Notes: a model not told the origin generated them from the sequence alone. 36,717 nucleotides of DNA from Alphaproteobacteria bacterium (GCA_004356985.1 SMXQ01000050.1:1-36717); one strand, 5' to 3'; shown: positions 15,313 to 25,406, counted from the stretch's first letter. Numbers and translations are program-made.

Positions 15313-15720
15313 TCAGAGGTAATCGCGCAGCGCCTGGACCAGGGGCGCGTCGGCGGGCGGCATGGCAAGGGCCGCGAGGGCGTTGGGATAGAGCCAGCGG
15401 ATGCCCTGGCCTTCCTGGGGCGTTGGGATTCCCTGCCATTGCCGGCAGACGTAGAGCGGCATCAAGAGGTGGAAATCCTGGTAGGCGTGGGACGCGAAAG
15501 AGAGAGGATACAGGCAGGTCTCGCAAACCTCGATGGCCAGTTCCTCGGCCAATTCCCGCACCAGCGCGGCCTCGGGAGTCTCCCCCGGCGCGATCTTGCC
15601 GCCCGGGAACTCCCACAGCCCGGCCATGGTCTTGCCCTCGGGCCGCTGGGCCACCAAGACCCGGCCATCGGCATCGATCAACGCCGCGGCGGCGACTAAG
15701 ACGATGGCGCCCCCGTTCAT
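15313..15720 (-). CDS. mutT: MutT family 8-oxo-dGTP diphosphatase (Nudix)
   Basis: Cleans oxidised guanine nucleotides from the pool. From ATG 15720 the protein has 135 residues and starts with the MutT-type strand IVLVAAAALIDADGRVLVAQRP. The Nudix box is complete at 40-63: GGKIAPGETPEAALVRELAEELAI, with the metal-binding RELxEE core (the usual Gly is Ala). WEFPGGK precedes it, as in MutT. The C-terminal part (LLMPLYVCRQWQGIPTPQEGQGIRWLYPNAL) matches the CTP/8-oxo-dGTP pyrophosphatase pattern. The frame is open to 15822 but the upstream part is Pro/Gly-rich filler. Its place after argJ and before the methyltransferase is typical for Rhodospirillales-like genomes. Confidence 0.9.
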   Translation of the reverse strand: MNGGAIVLVAAAALIDADGRVLVAQRPEGKTMAGLWEFPGGKIAPGETPEAALVRELAEELAIEVCETCLYPLSFASHAYQDFHLLMPLYVCRQWQGIPTPQEGQGIRWLYPNALAALAMPPADAPLVQALRDYL

Positions 15721-15828
15721 GGGCGTGCCCCCGCCCGGGACCGGGGCGGGCGCGCCAAGGCGGCCCGGAAATCCGCGCCGGCCACCGGCCGCGGGGTCGG
15801 GCGCCTCGTGGCGCGTGCGCACGCGCGC

Positions 15829-17067
15829 TCAGCTTCGGTAATCGGCATTGATGGAAATGTATCCATGGGTCAGGTCGCAGGTCCACACCGTCGCCCGGCC
15901 CCGGGCCCCCTTGATGCCGGCGCCGATATCGATGCGGATGCGGCGCCCCTTCATGTGCCGCGCCACCGGCGCTTCCCGGTAAGATGGGCGGGCCGCCCCC
16001 CGTTCGGTGATGCGCACGCCACCGAGCTTTATGGCGAGGCGCTGGGGATCGACACGTTCGCCCGCCTTGCCCACCGCCATGACGATCCGGCCCCAGTTGG
16101 CGTCCTCGCCGGCGACCGCCGTCTTCACCAGCGGCGAATTGGCCACCGACAAGGCGATCGCCTTGGCCGCTCGGTCGCTGGCGGCGCCGGTGACGGTGAT
16201 GGTGATGAACTTGGACAGCCCTTCGCCGTCGCCGACGATCTGGTGGGCAAGGTCGGTCATCACCGCGCCCAGCTTGGCGCGGAAATCAGCCAGCGCCGGG
16301 TCTCCGGCGCGGGTGATCCGCCGGTGCCCCCTGCCCGCCCCCGTCGCCACCAGCAAGACCGTGTCGCTGGTGGACGTGTCGCCGTCCACGGTGATGGCGT
16401 TGAACGACGCCTGGCAGGCCTCGGCCAAGAGCACCCGCAACGCCGGGGCGGGGATTTTCGCGTCGGTGAAGACATAGGCCAGCATGGTCGCCATGTCGGG
16501 CGCGATCATGCCCGAGCCCTTGGCGATGCCGGCGATATTCACCGCCACGCCGCCGATGCGCGCCCGCGCGCCGGCGGCCTTGGGGAAGGTGTCCGTGGTG
16601 CGGATGGCCTCGGCCGCCGCTTGCCAAGCGCCCGCCTCGGCCGCCGCCACCAGGCCCGGCAGGGCGGCAGTCAGCTTGGAGATCGGCAACCGTTCGCCGA
16701 TGACGCCGGTGGACGACACCATGATTTCGCCGGGCCCGCAACCCAGAGCCCGGGCCGCCGTCACCGCGGTCGCCGCCACGTCCCGCGCCCCGGCCCTGCC
16801 GGTGAACACGTTGGCATTGCCCGAATTGACGACGATGGCGCGGACCGCGCCGTCCCGGACGGCGTCGCGGCACCAGCGCACGGTGGGACCAGCCGTCGCC
16901 GAGCGGGTGAACATTCCGGCCACCCGGGCGCTTGGATCGAGCACGCAAACCATCAGGTCGGACCGCATGTTAGCCTTGATCCCGCAGGCGACGCCGCCAA
17001 GGCGCAGCCCGGCGATCTTGGGCAGCCGGGGGAACCGCTTGGGCGCGAAGGGTGAGATATCGGCCAT
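15829..17067 (-). CDS. argJ: Bifunctional glutamate N-acetyltransferase / amino-acid acetyltransferase
   Basis: Catalyses the acetyl-recycling step of arginine synthesis (ornithine acetyltransferase) and may also acetylate glutamate. The precursor of 412 residues self-cleaves between Ala and Thr in the motif KGSGMIAPDMATML, with Thr194 as nucleophile of the beta chain. Other signatures are VVNSGNANVFTG, STGVIGERLPI, SFNAITVDGDTSTSDTVLL and the C-terminal DLTHGYISINADYRS. I start at ATG 17067 (MADISPFAPKRFP); the open frame up to 17208 looks non-coding. It sits between the parvulin gene (149 bp) and mutT (108 bp). Confidence 0.95.
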   Translation of the reverse strand: MADISPFAPKRFPRLPKIAGLRLGGVACGIKANMRSDLMVCVLDPSARVAGMFTRSATAGPTVRWCRDAVRDGAVRAIVVNSGNANVFTGRAGARDVAATAVTAARALGCGPGEIMVSSTGVIGERLPISKLTAALPGLVAAAEAGAWQAAAEAIRTTDTFPKAAGARARIGGVAVNIAGIAKGSGMIAPDMATMLAYVFTDAKIPAPALRVLLAEACQASFNAITVDGDTSTSDTVLLVATGAGRGHRRITRAGDPALADFRAKLGAVMTDLAHQIVGDGEGLSKFITITVTGAASDRAAKAIALSVANSPLVKTAVAGEDANWGRIVMAVGKAGERVDPQRLAIKLGGVRITERGAARPSYREAPVARHMKGRRIRIDIGAGIKGARGRATVWTCDLTHGYISINADYRS

Positions 17068-17216
17068 TATCACGACTCTTGGGGTTGGGCTTCGAAGCCA
17101 AGGACCAGGGGCAAATTGCCAAAGCCGGGCGCATGCAATAGCCCAGGCGGTGGAATTTTCCAACTTTTCCTTGCCGAGGCCGGCACCTTGGGGGCTATCC
17201 GCCGGCACTTTGCCGG

Positions 17217-18077
17217 CTATTTGGGCGCCGCCGGCAGGAACCGTTCGATTTTCGCGCCCTTACGCAGGCTCTGCATCTCTTTGTCGATCACCTCGTCGGT
17301 CATTTTCCGCTCCAGTTCCGCGCGCACCTCCTCGAAGGGCGGCGGCGCCGCGGCCTTGATGTCCTCGACCTTGATGACGTGCCAGCCGAACTTGGTCTGG
17401 ACCGGCGCCCTGGAATACTCTCCCTTGCGAAGGGCGAAGGCGGCCTTGGAAAACGCCGGTGCCATCTGGTCCCTCTTGAAAAAGCCGAGATCGCCGCCCT
17501 GGGTCTTGGAAGGCCCGGTGGAATACGTCCGCGCCAATTCGGCGAAATCCTGCCCCCGGCGCAATTCGTCGATGACGGCGAGCGCCCTTTGCCGGGTCTT
17601 CAGCAGGATGTGCCGGGCCCGGACCCGCTTGCCGCGGACCAGGGATTTGCGATCGCGCTGGTAGCGCCGCAGCACCGCCCTCTTGGTGATCTTCCGCTCC
17701 ACCAGCCGCTGGATGAAAAGCTGCTCTAGAAGCTGCGATTCGGCGCGGGACCGGGCGAGGAGATAGGCCGGGTCCTTATGCAGGCCGGCGGCGCGCGCCC
17801 GATTCGCCGCCAGGGTACCGTCGATGATCTTTTCCATGACCGCCTTGATCAAGGTTTCGCGCGGCAGATCGGCATATTGAGGAGGCAGATTCTCGAGCCC
17901 CGCCAGCACGTCGGACTGGCGGATGGCGGTGCCATCGACCCGGGCCACCACCGGATCGGCGCCTTCGGCCCCCCTATCCTGGGCCGAAGGCGCGGACACG
18001 ATGGCGAAGAACGCCAGCATCACAAACGCGGCCAAGCGTCCTGCCGACGCCGGGATTTGGCTGAAAATTGAACCCAT
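17217..18077 (-). CDS. Periplasmic parvulin-type peptidyl-prolyl isomerase (SurA/PpiC-like)
   Basis: Folding helper for exported proteins. The 286-residue precursor has a signal peptide (residues 1-32: SAGRLAAFVMLAFFAIVSAPSA), an N-terminal helical chaperone-like region (DPVVARVDGTAIRQSDVLAGL, typical of SurA_N) and one parvulin domain at about 150-242 (RVRARHILLKTRQRALAVID, FAELARTYSTGPSKTQGGDLGFF, VQTKFGWHVIKVED). ATG 18077 is preceded by GAGG, which fixes the start against an upstream in-frame ATG at 18140. It diverges from secA; an exported-protein chaperone beside the export motor makes functional sense, and this pairing is common in alphaproteobacteria. Confidence 0.9.
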   Translation of the reverse strand: MGSIFSQIPASAGRLAAFVMLAFFAIVSAPSAQDRGAEGADPVVARVDGTAIRQSDVLAGLENLPPQYADLPRETLIKAVMEKIIDGTLAANRARAAGLHKDPAYLLARSRAESQLLEQLFIQRLVERKITKRAVLRRYQRDRKSLVRGKRVRARHILLKTRQRALAVIDELRRGQDFAELARTYSTGPSKTQGGDLGFFKRDQMAPAFSKAAFALRKGEYSRAPVQTKFGWHVIKVEDIKAAAPPPFEEVRAELERKMTDEVIDKEMQSLRKGAKIERFLPAAPK

Positions 18078-18170
18078 GACGGTATCCTCAAGACAAAAAA
18101 CGTTGATAAAGGGTATCATGGCACGGCCACCGGCGGCCATGGAAAGCGCACGGCCGGCCCGCCCCGGTCA

Positions 18171-18199
18171 TTGACATGGCACCACCGCGACACTATTTC
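18171..18199 (+). promoter_or_regulatory. Candidate secA promoter
   Basis: Consensus TTGACA (18171-18176), a 17-bp spacer and TATTTC (18194-18199), followed by a T-rich stretch, 60 bp before the secA ATG. The perfect -35 box and a local drop in GC support it; the -10 box is imperfect. Confidence 0.45.
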
Positions 18200-18258
18200 T
18201 TTTTTCGATTTTCAAGGCGGGCGCCGGAACCCGCCGCCCCGGCCACCAAGGACACATC

Positions 18259-21009
18259 ATGTTCGCCGCCATCGCCAAACGATTCATGGGCTCTCATAAC
18301 GATCGCTTCCTCAGGCGGTTAGAGCCCGATGTCGAGGCCATCAATGCCCTTGAAGCCGAGCTCGAGGCGCTGAGCGCGGACCAGATCAAGGCGCGGACGG
18401 CGGCCTTCCAGGAACGGCTCCTGGCGGGGGAAACCATCGACGATATCCTGGTGGAGGCCTTCGCCACGGTGCGCGAGGCGTCCAAACGCACCCTCGGCCA
18501 GCGGCATTTCGACGTGCAGTTGTTGGGCGGCATGGTTCTTCATTCGGGCACCATCGCCGAAATGGTCACCGGCGAGGGCAAGACCTTGGTGGCGACCCTG
18601 CCGGTTTATCTCAACGCACTGGAGGGCAAGGGCGTCCACGTGATCACCGTGAACGACTACCTGGCCCACCGCGATTCCGAATGGATGGGGCAAATCTACA
18701 GCTACCTGGGCCTGAGCGTCGGCTGCATCGTCCATGGGCTGGAAGATGACGAGCGCAAGCAGGCCTACGGTGCCGACGTCACCTACGGCACCAACAACGA
18801 ATTCGGCTTCGACTATCTGCGCGACAACATGAAGTTCACCCTCGACGAGATGGTCCAGCGCCCCTTCAACTACGCCATCGTCGACGAGGTCGATTCGATC
18901 CTCATCGATGAGGCGCGCACGCCCCTGATCATCTCCGGCGCGGTCGAAGATTCGTCCGAACTCTACGTCGAGGCCGATGCCCTGATCCCCAAGCTCGACC
19001 CCGCCCATTTCGAGATGGACGAAAAGGTCAAGGCGGTCACCCTCACCGAATCCGGCGCCGAGCGCATGGAGGAAATCCTCCGCGAAGAAGGGCTGCTTCG
19101 CAGCGGCGGCATGTATGATATCGAGAACATTTCCCTGGTGCATCACGTCAACCAGGCGCTGCGCGCCCACAAGCTGTACCTGCGTGACCGCGATTACATC
19201 GTCAAGGACGACAAGATCATCATCATCGACGAATTCACCGGCCGCATGATGGAAGGACGGCGCTATTCCGAGGGCCTCCACCAGGCGTTGGAGGCCAAGG
19301 AGAAGTGCTCCATCGAAAGCGAGAACCAGACCCTCGCCTCGATCACCTTCCAGAATTATTTCCGCATGTATCCCAAGCTGGCGGGGATGACCGGCACGGC
19401 GCTGACCGAAGCTTCGGAATTCGAAGACATCTACAAGCTCGGCGTCATCACCGTGCCCACCAACCTGCCTTGCGTGCGGATCGATCACGAAGACGAGGTG
19501 TACCGCACGGCGAATGAGAAATTTAATGCCATCCTCGACCAGATCGAGGTTTGCCATGAACGCAAACAGCCCATGCTGGTGGGCACCATCTCCATCGAAA
19601 AATCCGAACACCTTTCGGGGTTGCTGAAAAAGCGCAAGGTTCCCCATAACGTGCTCAACGCGCGCTATCACGAGCAGGAAGCCCAGATCATCGCCCAGGC
19701 CGGCAAGCCCGGCGCCATCACCATCGCCACCAACATGGCCGGCCGCGGCACCGACATTCAACTGGGCGGCAACCTGGACATGCGCATCAAGAACGAGCTC
19801 GGCGAAATAACCGACCAGGCGGAGCGCGAAAAGGGCGCCGCCGCCATCGCCGCGGAAATCGAAGCCGGCCGCCAGATCGCGCTGGACGCCGGCGGCCTGT
19901 TCGTGCTGGCCACCGAGCGCCACGAGGCCAGGCGCATCGACAATCAGCTGCGGGGACGCTGCGGCCGCCAGGGCGACCCCGGGGCGTCGAAGTTCTTCCT
20001 GTCCCTGGAAGACGACCTGATGCGTATTTTCGGCTCCGAACGCATGGACACCATGCTCCAGCGCCTGGGCCTGGAAGAAGGCGAGGCCATCACCCACCCC
20101 TGGGTCTCCAAAGCCCTGCAGAAGGCCCAGGAAAAAGTGGAGGTGCACAATTTCGACATCCGTAAGAACCTGCTGAAATTCGACGACGTCATGAACGACC
20201 AGCGCAAGGTGATCTACGAACAGCGCATCGAACTGATGCGCGGCGACGATGTTTCGGAAACCGTCAACGACATGCGCCACGAGGTGACCGAGGACATGGT
20301 CGCCCGCGCCATCCCCGAGAAGGCCTACCCCGAGGAATGGGACGTCAACCTGCTTCATGAGGAGGCGCTCAGGGTGCTGGCGCTCGACCTGCCGGTCGCC
20401 GACTGGGCCGAGGAAGAGGGCATCGCCGATGAGGAAATCCTCGAGCGCCTGATCGACGCCGGCGACCGGAAAATGGCGGAAAAGGCCGCGCGTTATACGC
20501 CGGAACTGCTGCGCAGCGTGGAAAAGGACCAACTCCTGATCAAGTTGGACCAGACCTGGATGGATCACCTCCTGAGCCTGGATCACCTGCGCCAGGGCAT
20601 CGGCCTGCGCGCCTACGCCCAGCGCGACCCGCTCAACGAATACAAGACCGAGGCCTTCGCCTTGTTCGAAACCATGCTCGACCAACTCCGGGTAAACGTG
20701 ACGCAGATGCTGTGCCACATGGAGATCCAGTTCGAATCTCCGGAAGACGCCAATCTCCAGCCCTTGCCGGGGCTCCACATGGATACCTACGAAACGCGCT
20801 TGGATCCGGCCCTGATGGGCGCCGACGCCGCCTACGCCGAAGCCGATGCCCATGGCGAGCCGCCCATGGCGCCGGGCACGGTGCGCTATGCCAGCGGCGA
20901 GAACATGGATCCCAGCGATCCCACCACCTGGGGCAAGGTTTCGCGCAACGCGCCGTGCCCGTGCGGATCGGAAAAGAAATACAAGTTCTGCCACGGCCGG
21001 CTGAATTGA
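18259..21009 (+). CDS. secA: Protein translocase motor ATPase SecA
   Basis: Drives preprotein export through SecYEG. Full length at 916 residues, with AAGGAC before the ATG. The start [16 protein letters not shown] is typical. NBD1 carries Walker A TGEGKT (about 104-109), [17 protein letters not shown] and Walker [21 protein letters not shown] (from about 207). NBD2 shows [16 protein letters not shown] and [14 protein letters not shown]-type motifs ([15 protein letters not shown]). The helical scaffold segment [25 protein letters not shown] precedes the C-terminal linker. The zinc-binding SecB/lipid-contacting tail is intact: Cys900, Cys902, Cys911 and His912 in [14 protein letters not shown]. 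It converges on accA with only 21 bp between stops and no visible terminator. Confidence 0.98.
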   Translation: MFAAIAKRFMGSHNDRFLRRLEPDVEAINALEAELEALSADQIKARTAAFQERLLAGETIDDILVEAFATVREASKRTLGQRHFDVQLLGGMVLHSGTIAEMVTGEGKTLVATLPVYLNALEGKGVHVITVNDYLAHRDSEWMGQIYSYLGLSVGCIVHGLEDDERKQAYGADVTYGTNNEFGFDYLRDNMKFTLDEMVQRPFNYAIVDEVDSILIDEARTPLIISGAVEDSSELYVEADALIPKLDPAHFEMDEKVKAVTLTESGAERMEEILREEGLLRSGGMYDIENISLVHHVNQALRAHKLYLRDRDYIVKDDKIIIIDEFTGRMMEGRRYSEGLHQALEAKEKCSIESENQTLASITFQNYFRMYPKLAGMTGTALTEASEFEDIYKLGVITVPTNLPCVRIDHEDEVYRTANEKFNAILDQIEVCHERKQPMLVGTISIEKSEHLSGLLKKRKVPHNVLNARYHEQEAQIIAQAGKPGAITIATNMAGRGTDIQLGGNLDMRIKNELGEITDQAEREKGAAAIAAEIEAGRQIALDAGGLFVLATERHEARRIDNQLRGRCGRQGDPGASKFFLSLEDDLMRIFGSERMDTMLQRLGLEEGEAITHPWVSKALQKAQEKVEVHNFDIRKNLLKFDDVMNDQRKVIYEQRIELMRGDDVSETVNDMRHEVTEDMVARAIPEKAYPEEWDVNLLHEEALRVLALDLPVADWAEEEGIADEEILERLIDAGDRKMAEKAARYTPELLRSVEKDQLLIKLDQTWMDHLLSLDHLRQGIGLRAYAQRDPLNEYKTEAFALFETMLDQLRVNVTQMLCHMEIQFESPEDANLQPLPGLHMDTYETRLDPALMGADAAYAEADAHGEPPMAPGTVRYASGENMDPSDPTTWGKVSRNAPCPCGSEKKYKFCHGRLN

Positions 21010-21030
21010 CCGGCGCCGGCCGCCGCAAAG

Positions 21031-21987
21031 TTATTCCAGCGGGGTCTTGCCCATTTCCAGGAATTTCTCCCGGCGCAGGGCGCGCAGCGTCCCGCCGTCG
21101 ATGCCGATAATCTCGTCCAGGGCCTGGCCAATGGCGTCGCCGAGCGCATCCATGGCGGCATTGCGATTGCGGTGGGCCCCGCCCATGGGTTCATCGATAA
21201 TGCGGTCGATGATCTTCATTTTCAAGAGATCCTGGGCCGTCAGCCGAAGCGCTTCCGCCGCCTGTTTGGCGGCATCGCCGTTGCGCCACAGGATCGAGGC
21301 GCAGCCTTCCGGCGAAATCACCGAATAGACGGCATGTTCCATCATCAGGACGCGGTCGGCGCCGGCAAGGGCGATGGCGCCACCGGATCCCCCTTCACCG
21401 ACGATGGCGGAAACGATGGGAACCCGCAGCGTCATGCAGGCTTCGATGGACCGGGCGATGGCCTCGGCCTGGCCGCGCTCTTCGGCGCCAATGCCGGGAT
21501 AGGCGCCGGCGGTGTCCACCAGGGTGATCACCGGCAGTCGGAAATGGTCGGCCAGATTCATCAGGCGCCGCGCCTTGCGGTAGCCTTCGGGACGGGCCAT
21601 GCCGAAATTGCGGTACACCCGGGATTCGGTGTCGGACCCCTTTTCATTGCCGATCACCATCACCGAACGGCGCCGGAAGCGGCCCAGGCCGCCGACGATG
21701 GCGGCATCCTCTGAAAACGCGCGGTCGCCCGCCAGGGGCGTGAAATCCTCGATCAGGTGGTCGATGCAGTCGATGACATGGGGACGTTCGGGATGGCGCG
21801 CCACCTGAACCTTGTCCCAGGGCGAGAGCTTGGCGTAGGTCTGGTTAAGCAGCTTGTCCGCCTTGGCCTGGAGCTTGGCCACTTCCTCGGCGATGTTGAT
21901 GTCGCCACTGGTATCGAGATGCCGCAACTCCTCGATCTTGCCCTCAAGCTCGGCGATGGGTTTTTCAAAATCCAGATAGGTTGGCAT
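21031..21987 (-). CDS. accA: Acetyl-CoA carboxylase carboxyltransferase subunit alpha
   Basis: Forms, with AccD, the carboxyltransferase that moves CO2 from biotin to acetyl-CoA in fatty-acid synthesis. 318 residues from ATG 21987, close to the usual 319. It opens [22 protein letters not shown] and contains [49 protein letters not shown], the oxyanion-site glycines [23 protein letters not shown] and [19 protein letters not shown], and the acyl-site [11 protein letters not shown]. An upstream in-frame ATG at 22044 is rejected because family members start at MPTYLDFE. It follows xerD by 73 bp. Confidence 0.97.
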   Translation of the reverse strand: MPTYLDFEKPIAELEGKIEELRHLDTSGDINIAEEVAKLQAKADKLLNQTYAKLSPWDKVQVARHPERPHVIDCIDHLIEDFTPLAGDRAFSEDAAIVGGLGRFRRRSVMVIGNEKGSDTESRVYRNFGMARPEGYRKARRLMNLADHFRLPVITLVDTAGAYPGIGAEERGQAEAIARSIEACMTLRVPIVSAIVGEGGSGGAIALAGADRVLMMEHAVYSVISPEGCASILWRNGDAAKQAAEALRLTAQDLLKMKIIDRIIDEPMGGAHRNRNAAMDALGDAIGQALDEIIGIDGGTLRALRREKFLEMGKTPLE

Positions 21988-22060
21988 GGAACAGCCAGGG
22001 CTCAGCCGTGAAAACGGGCTTCTAAATGCCCCCGCGGTGAGCAAAAGTCAATTCGCGCGC

Positions 22061-23029
22061 TCACCGCGCCGGGGCCGGGCCGGCGCGGCGGGGACGGTGG
22101 CCGCCGGCGAGCGGATGGTGCTGGGCCACCAGCCGCCGCAAGCGGTCTTCCAAGACGTGGGTATAGATTTGGGTGGTGGAAATATCGGCATGGCCCAGCA
22201 ACCGCTGGACGCTGCGCAGGTCCGCCCCGTGGGCCAGCAGATGACTGGCGAAGGCGTGGCGCAGGACGTGGGGCGAGACCTTGGCCGGGTCGAGACCGGC
22301 CTCCGCGGCCAGCGCCTTGAGCATCTGCGCGAAGCGCTGACGGGTCAGGTGGCCCGCCTGGGAACGGGAGGGAAACAGCCAGCGCGCGCCGGGCCCCTCC
22401 ACCGCCGCGCGCCGCGCCGTCCACGCCGCCAGTGCCGCCCGGGCGGGATCCGAAAGCGGGACCAGGCGCTCTTTGCCGCCCTTGCCCGCCACCAGCAGGA
22501 AGGCGCCGTCGCCGGTCGGCGCCGCGCGCGGCAGCCCCACCAGTTCACTGACCCTGAGCCCGGTCGCGTAAAGAATCTCGAGGAGCACCGTGAGGCGCAA
22601 CCCCGCCAGGCCGCCATGGCGCCCGGCCGCCGCGAACAGCGCCTCGACCTCGTCCTCGCTGAGGGTCTTGGGCAGGGGCCGCCCCCGGGCCGGGCTGTCG
22701 ATGGCGGCCGTGGGATCGTCGTCGCGCATGCCTTCGGCGGCGAGAAAACGGTAAAACTGGCGCAACGCCGACAACTTGCGGGCCGAAGTTCCGGTGGCCA
22801 GCCCGGCCGCCCCAAGCCCCTGGATATAGGCGCGAACCGCGTCGCCATCGGCCGCCGCCAGGGTCGCGCCGCGCCGCGCCAAGTGGGCCGCGAAACCGGC
22901 CAGGTCGCCGCGATACGCGGCGATGGTGTTGACGGCGGAACCGCGCTCGGCGGCCAGCATGTCGAAAAAGGCGTCGAGCCCGGGCTCTTCGGGCAGGGAT
23001 CGTGGGGATATTGCCTTGCGACCAGCCAT
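22061..23029 (-). CDS. xerD: Tyrosine site-specific recombinase XerD
   Basis: Resolves chromosome dimers at dif with XerC and FtsK. 322 residues; an N-terminal SAM-like DNA-binding domain (FFDMLAAERGSAVNTIAAYRGDL) is followed by the catalytic domain. All six catalytic positions can be seen: Arg159 (GLRVSEL), Lys183 (GKGGKER), His254 and Arg257 (HVLRHAFASHLL), His280 (LLGHADIS) and Tyr289 (TTQIYTHV). XerD rather than XerC is inferred from the accA-xerD neighbourhood seen in related genomes and the sequence pattern LDAFFDMLAAERG. The C-terminal 20 residues are Arg/Pro-rich. It follows the 741-aa exported protein by 30 bp. Confidence 0.92.
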   Translation of the reverse strand: MAGRKAISPRSLPEEPGLDAFFDMLAAERGSAVNTIAAYRGDLAGFAAHLARRGATLAAADGDAVRAYIQGLGAAGLATGTSARKLSALRQFYRFLAAEGMRDDDPTAAIDSPARGRPLPKTLSEDEVEALFAAAGRHGGLAGLRLTVLLEILYATGLRVSELVGLPRAAPTGDGAFLLVAGKGGKERLVPLSDPARAALAAWTARRAAVEGPGARWLFPSRSQAGHLTRQRFAQMLKALAAEAGLDPAKVSPHVLRHAFASHLLAHGADLRSVQRLLGHADISTTQIYTHVLEDRLRRLVAQHHPLAGGHRPRRAGPAPAR

Positions 23030-23059
23030 TGCGTGTTTCCGTCGACCGCGAAGAAGGGC

Positions 23060-25285
23060 CTAAAGGCCCGCCCCGAACGCCACCTCCAGAGCCAGGGCGC
23101 GGGCCTCCCGGCCAAGGCCGATGCCGACCAGCGCCCGCAGCACGGGACCGATCGCCGAGGGGTGGAGTTTTTCGGGCGCATCCGCGCCCAACACGGTGAG
23201 CGCCAAAAGAACCGTTTCCCCCACGCGGCCCTCTTTGGCGCTGCGGTCCAGGGCCGCCACCAGGCCGGGCGGCGGCACGGCGGCCATTTCACGTCCCGGG
23301 CCAACGGTCTCCAACCATCCCTCGGGCGGCACCGCGACGCCCAAGGCATCGAGAAGGGTCAAGAGGAGGGCCCCACGAGCCGGGGCGGCGGGCTCGGGGC
23401 CGGCGGCCTGGGCCTTGCGCCAACGGGCGAACATGGCACGATCGAAGGTCGGCTTGGACGCCGCCTTGGCTTTCGCCGCCAGCCTTTCGCGAACCACCGC
23501 GGGGCCGCCGCCGGTCACCAGATCGACCACCGGACCGGGGCCGACGGTTCGCACTTCGGCAAGGGCATCGGCGGCCGTGGGGGCCTCAGGTGGGGCTTGG
23601 ACCGGGGCCGCGACCGAACCCGGCGGCAACCCCAATTTCACTTCCCCGGTCCCGCCCGCACCGGCCGGGGCGGCCGGCTGGCCGGCCGGGGCGGCGGCGA
23701 TGGCCATGAACGGCCACAGCCTTACTTCCGCCGATGCCGAATCGGGCGCGCGCGGGCGGCCCCTGGCATCGGCCGCGGGGGCATCGGCCGCGGCTTGCGG
23801 GAGCCCGGCGGCGGCCGGCGAAGACGGCGGGGACGGCGGGCCGGCGGGCACGGTTTTGGGCCCCGGCGGGACAAGCGGCGCGCGCAGGGCGAGCGAAGCC
23901 CAGCGCCCCGCCAGTTCCAAGCGCCCCGCGAAATAGAGCGCCCGCGCCGCCGCGGTGGCGAACCAGGCCAGATCCGCCGTCGGATCGATGCCCTCCAGCA
24001 GCGGCAGGAAGGCGCGGACCGCCGTCGCCAGCCGGCCCTGTGCCCGGGCCACGACGAAGGTCTTGGCCAGCACCTCCGCCCGGGCCGCGGGCACCTTCTG
24101 GGCACGGACGGCATGGTAGAGAAGGGCCCGGCCGCGGGGCCCCGACAGCGCATCGGCGTTGCTCAGCGCGGTGGTGATGTCACCGGGGGCGAAGGTCACG
24201 GCATCATAAATTTGCGTCAGGCTCTGGGCTTTCAGGGCGCCGAGCGCTTCGGCGCGTTCGGCGGCTTCCAGCCGGGTGTCCAGGGCGGCATTGGGAGAGA
24301 AGGCAATGGTCCGCAGCACCACCGCTTCGGCGCCCTCGGCGAGGCGGTCGGAAATCTGCACCCGGGCCACGCGCATCATCGCGACATGCAGGGGTTCGAG
24401 CTTGGCCGGCGCCGTGAACGACGCCTCCTTGTCGCCGCCGAGCATGGCGGCCAGGGCGAAAAAGGCGTCGTCTCCCACCCCTTGTTCGCGCAGCAGTTCC
24501 GCGCCGATGGAAGCGCCCGCCCCCGCCCCCGCCAGGTACCGGCAGAACACCATGGCCTTGCGCCACGGCGTGCCGTTGTATTTGACGATGCCGGTCCGCG
24601 CCTCGGCGCAGGCGCCGTTGGTGTCGTTCATCAAGAATGCGATATTCAACCGGACCAGGCCCACCGCCGGCTCATCCACGCTGGGCGGGACCACGCGAAG
24701 CAGCGCATTGGCCGACACCACATCGCCCAGGGTCAGCAGCGATTGGAGGCGCAGCGCGAGCAGGCTGGGCGGCGGGCGATCCCCCGATGGGGCCGCTTTT
24801 CCCCGGGGCGGACGGGCGGCGCTGAGGAGAAGGCGGCGGGCCAGCGCGCGCGCGCCGGGCAATGCCGCCGGCCGGCCGATACGGACGAGCAGGCGCGCCA
24901 CCATGTCGGCGGTGCTCCCCGCCCACATATCGACACCGAACCCGCCCGAATTGGCGTCAAGGACGCCCACCGAATTGGGGTCGATCTCACCCAAGGGGTC
25001 GACTCTGATGCCGCGCGCCTTAGGGCCCCACGTGGGACGGTTGGCGGCATCGCCCGGCGCGGGATCCTGGGGCCCTGGACGGGACCGTGGCGCCTCCTGT
25101 TCCTGGGCCGGTCCCAAGGGGCGCGGCGCCAGCGACTTCGGCGGGGCAAGCTTCACCGGCGCGCCGGGCGCCGATGGCGGCCTGTCCTGGGCCATGGCGC
25201 CGGAACCCAGCACCATCAAGGCCGTGAGCGCCGCCATGAGGCCGCCCGGGCGGGCCGTTTTAGGTTCAGCGCAGGATTTTCTCAT
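23060..25285 (-). CDS. Large exported Ala/Pro-rich protein of unknown function
   Basis: I do not recognise the family. From ATG 25285 it has 741 residues with a signal peptide (MRKSCAEPKTARPGGLMAALTALMVLGSGAMA, cleavage near residue 32). A Pro-rich stretch follows, then the segment WGPKARGIRVDPLGEIDPNSVGVLDANSGGFGVDMWAGST, and a long all-helical region (about 125-480) whose repeated Ala-rich helix pairs resemble TPR/solenoid folds. A second Pro/Ala linker (about 490-590) leads to a C-terminal helical block (AMFARWRKAQ to the end). The ATG lies within the end of a 46-aa membrane-protein gene (20-base overlap), so both are probably translated together. Position between that gene and xerD, opposite aroK, suggests a conserved locus of the order. 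A periplasmic or envelope role is likely; anything more specific is guesswork. Confidence 0.8.
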   Translation of the reverse strand: MRKSCAEPKTARPGGLMAALTALMVLGSGAMAQDRPPSAPGAPVKLAPPKSLAPRPLGPAQEQEAPRSRPGPQDPAPGDAANRPTWGPKARGIRVDPLGEIDPNSVGVLDANSGGFGVDMWAGSTADMVARLLVRIGRPAALPGARALARRLLLSAARPPRGKAAPSGDRPPPSLLALRLQSLLTLGDVVSANALLRVVPPSVDEPAVGLVRLNIAFLMNDTNGACAEARTGIVKYNGTPWRKAMVFCRYLAGAGAGASIGAELLREQGVGDDAFFALAAMLGGDKEASFTAPAKLEPLHVAMMRVARVQISDRLAEGAEAVVLRTIAFSPNAALDTRLEAAERAEALGALKAQSLTQIYDAVTFAPGDITTALSNADALSGPRGRALLYHAVRAQKVPAARAEVLAKTFVVARAQGRLATAVRAFLPLLEGIDPTADLAWFATAAARALYFAGRLELAGRWASLALRAPLVPPGPKTVPAGPPSPPSSPAAAGLPQAAADAPAADARGRPRAPDSASAEVRLWPFMAIAAAPAGQPAAPAGAGGTGEVKLGLPPGSVAAPVQAPPEAPTAADALAEVRTVGPGPVVDLVTGGGPAVVRERLAAKAKAASKPTFDRAMFARWRKAQAAGPEPAAPARGALLLTLLDALGVAVPPEGWLETVGPGREMAAVPPPGLVAALDRSAKEGRVGETVLLALTVLGADAPEKLHPSAIGPVLRALVGIGLGREARALALEVAFGAGL

Positions 25286-25406
25286 TGGAGATGACTTTCT
25301 CGACCTTTTGCGAAGGCGGCGGCATGTCCCAGGTCGCCAGGAATATCGCCACCCCACCCAAAATCAGGAAGATCGCTACGGTCAGAACTTTGGCAGTGGT
25401 GCTCAT
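25266..25406 (-). CDS. Small single-pass membrane protein, 46 aa
   Basis: Short gene (ATG complement of 25404-25406, stop TGA complement of 25266-25268) encoding 46 residues. It begins MSTTAKVLTVAIFLILGGVA, has one strong hydrophobic segment (about residues 6-24), a WDMPPPSQ turn just outside the membrane, and a charged tail EKVISNEKILR. Codon use matches neighbours and its last 20 bases overlap the start of the 741-aa exported protein in another frame, which argues for a real, coupled gene. The Trp-Asp-Met-Pro-Pro-Pro segment after the membrane helix looks like a constrained feature. Function unknown; an anchor or accessory for the downstream exported protein is a reasonable guess. Confidence 0.75.
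   Translation of the reverse strand: MSTTAKVLTVAIFLILGGVAIFLATWDMPPPSQKVEKVISNEKILR

Noticed and set aside
14145-15368. Upstream extension of the comF frame (667 codons in total)
   Set aside because: The added part is antisense to the methyltransferase gene and has no ComF similarity; ATG 14144 gives the normal ComF length.
18319-20994. 891-codon open frame antisense to secA
   Set aside because: secA is complete with all motifs on the plus strand; the antisense product is a codon-bias shadow.
21010-21030. Terminator between convergent secA and accA
   Set aside because: Only a GC-rich 21-bp gap; no stem followed by a T tract on either strand.
21986-25294. 1102-codon open frame on the plus strand
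   Set aside because: It lies antisense to xerD and the 741-aa exported protein. XerD has all its catalytic residues on the minus strand; the plus-strand product is Gly/Arg/Gln-rich filler typical of high-GC antisense frames.
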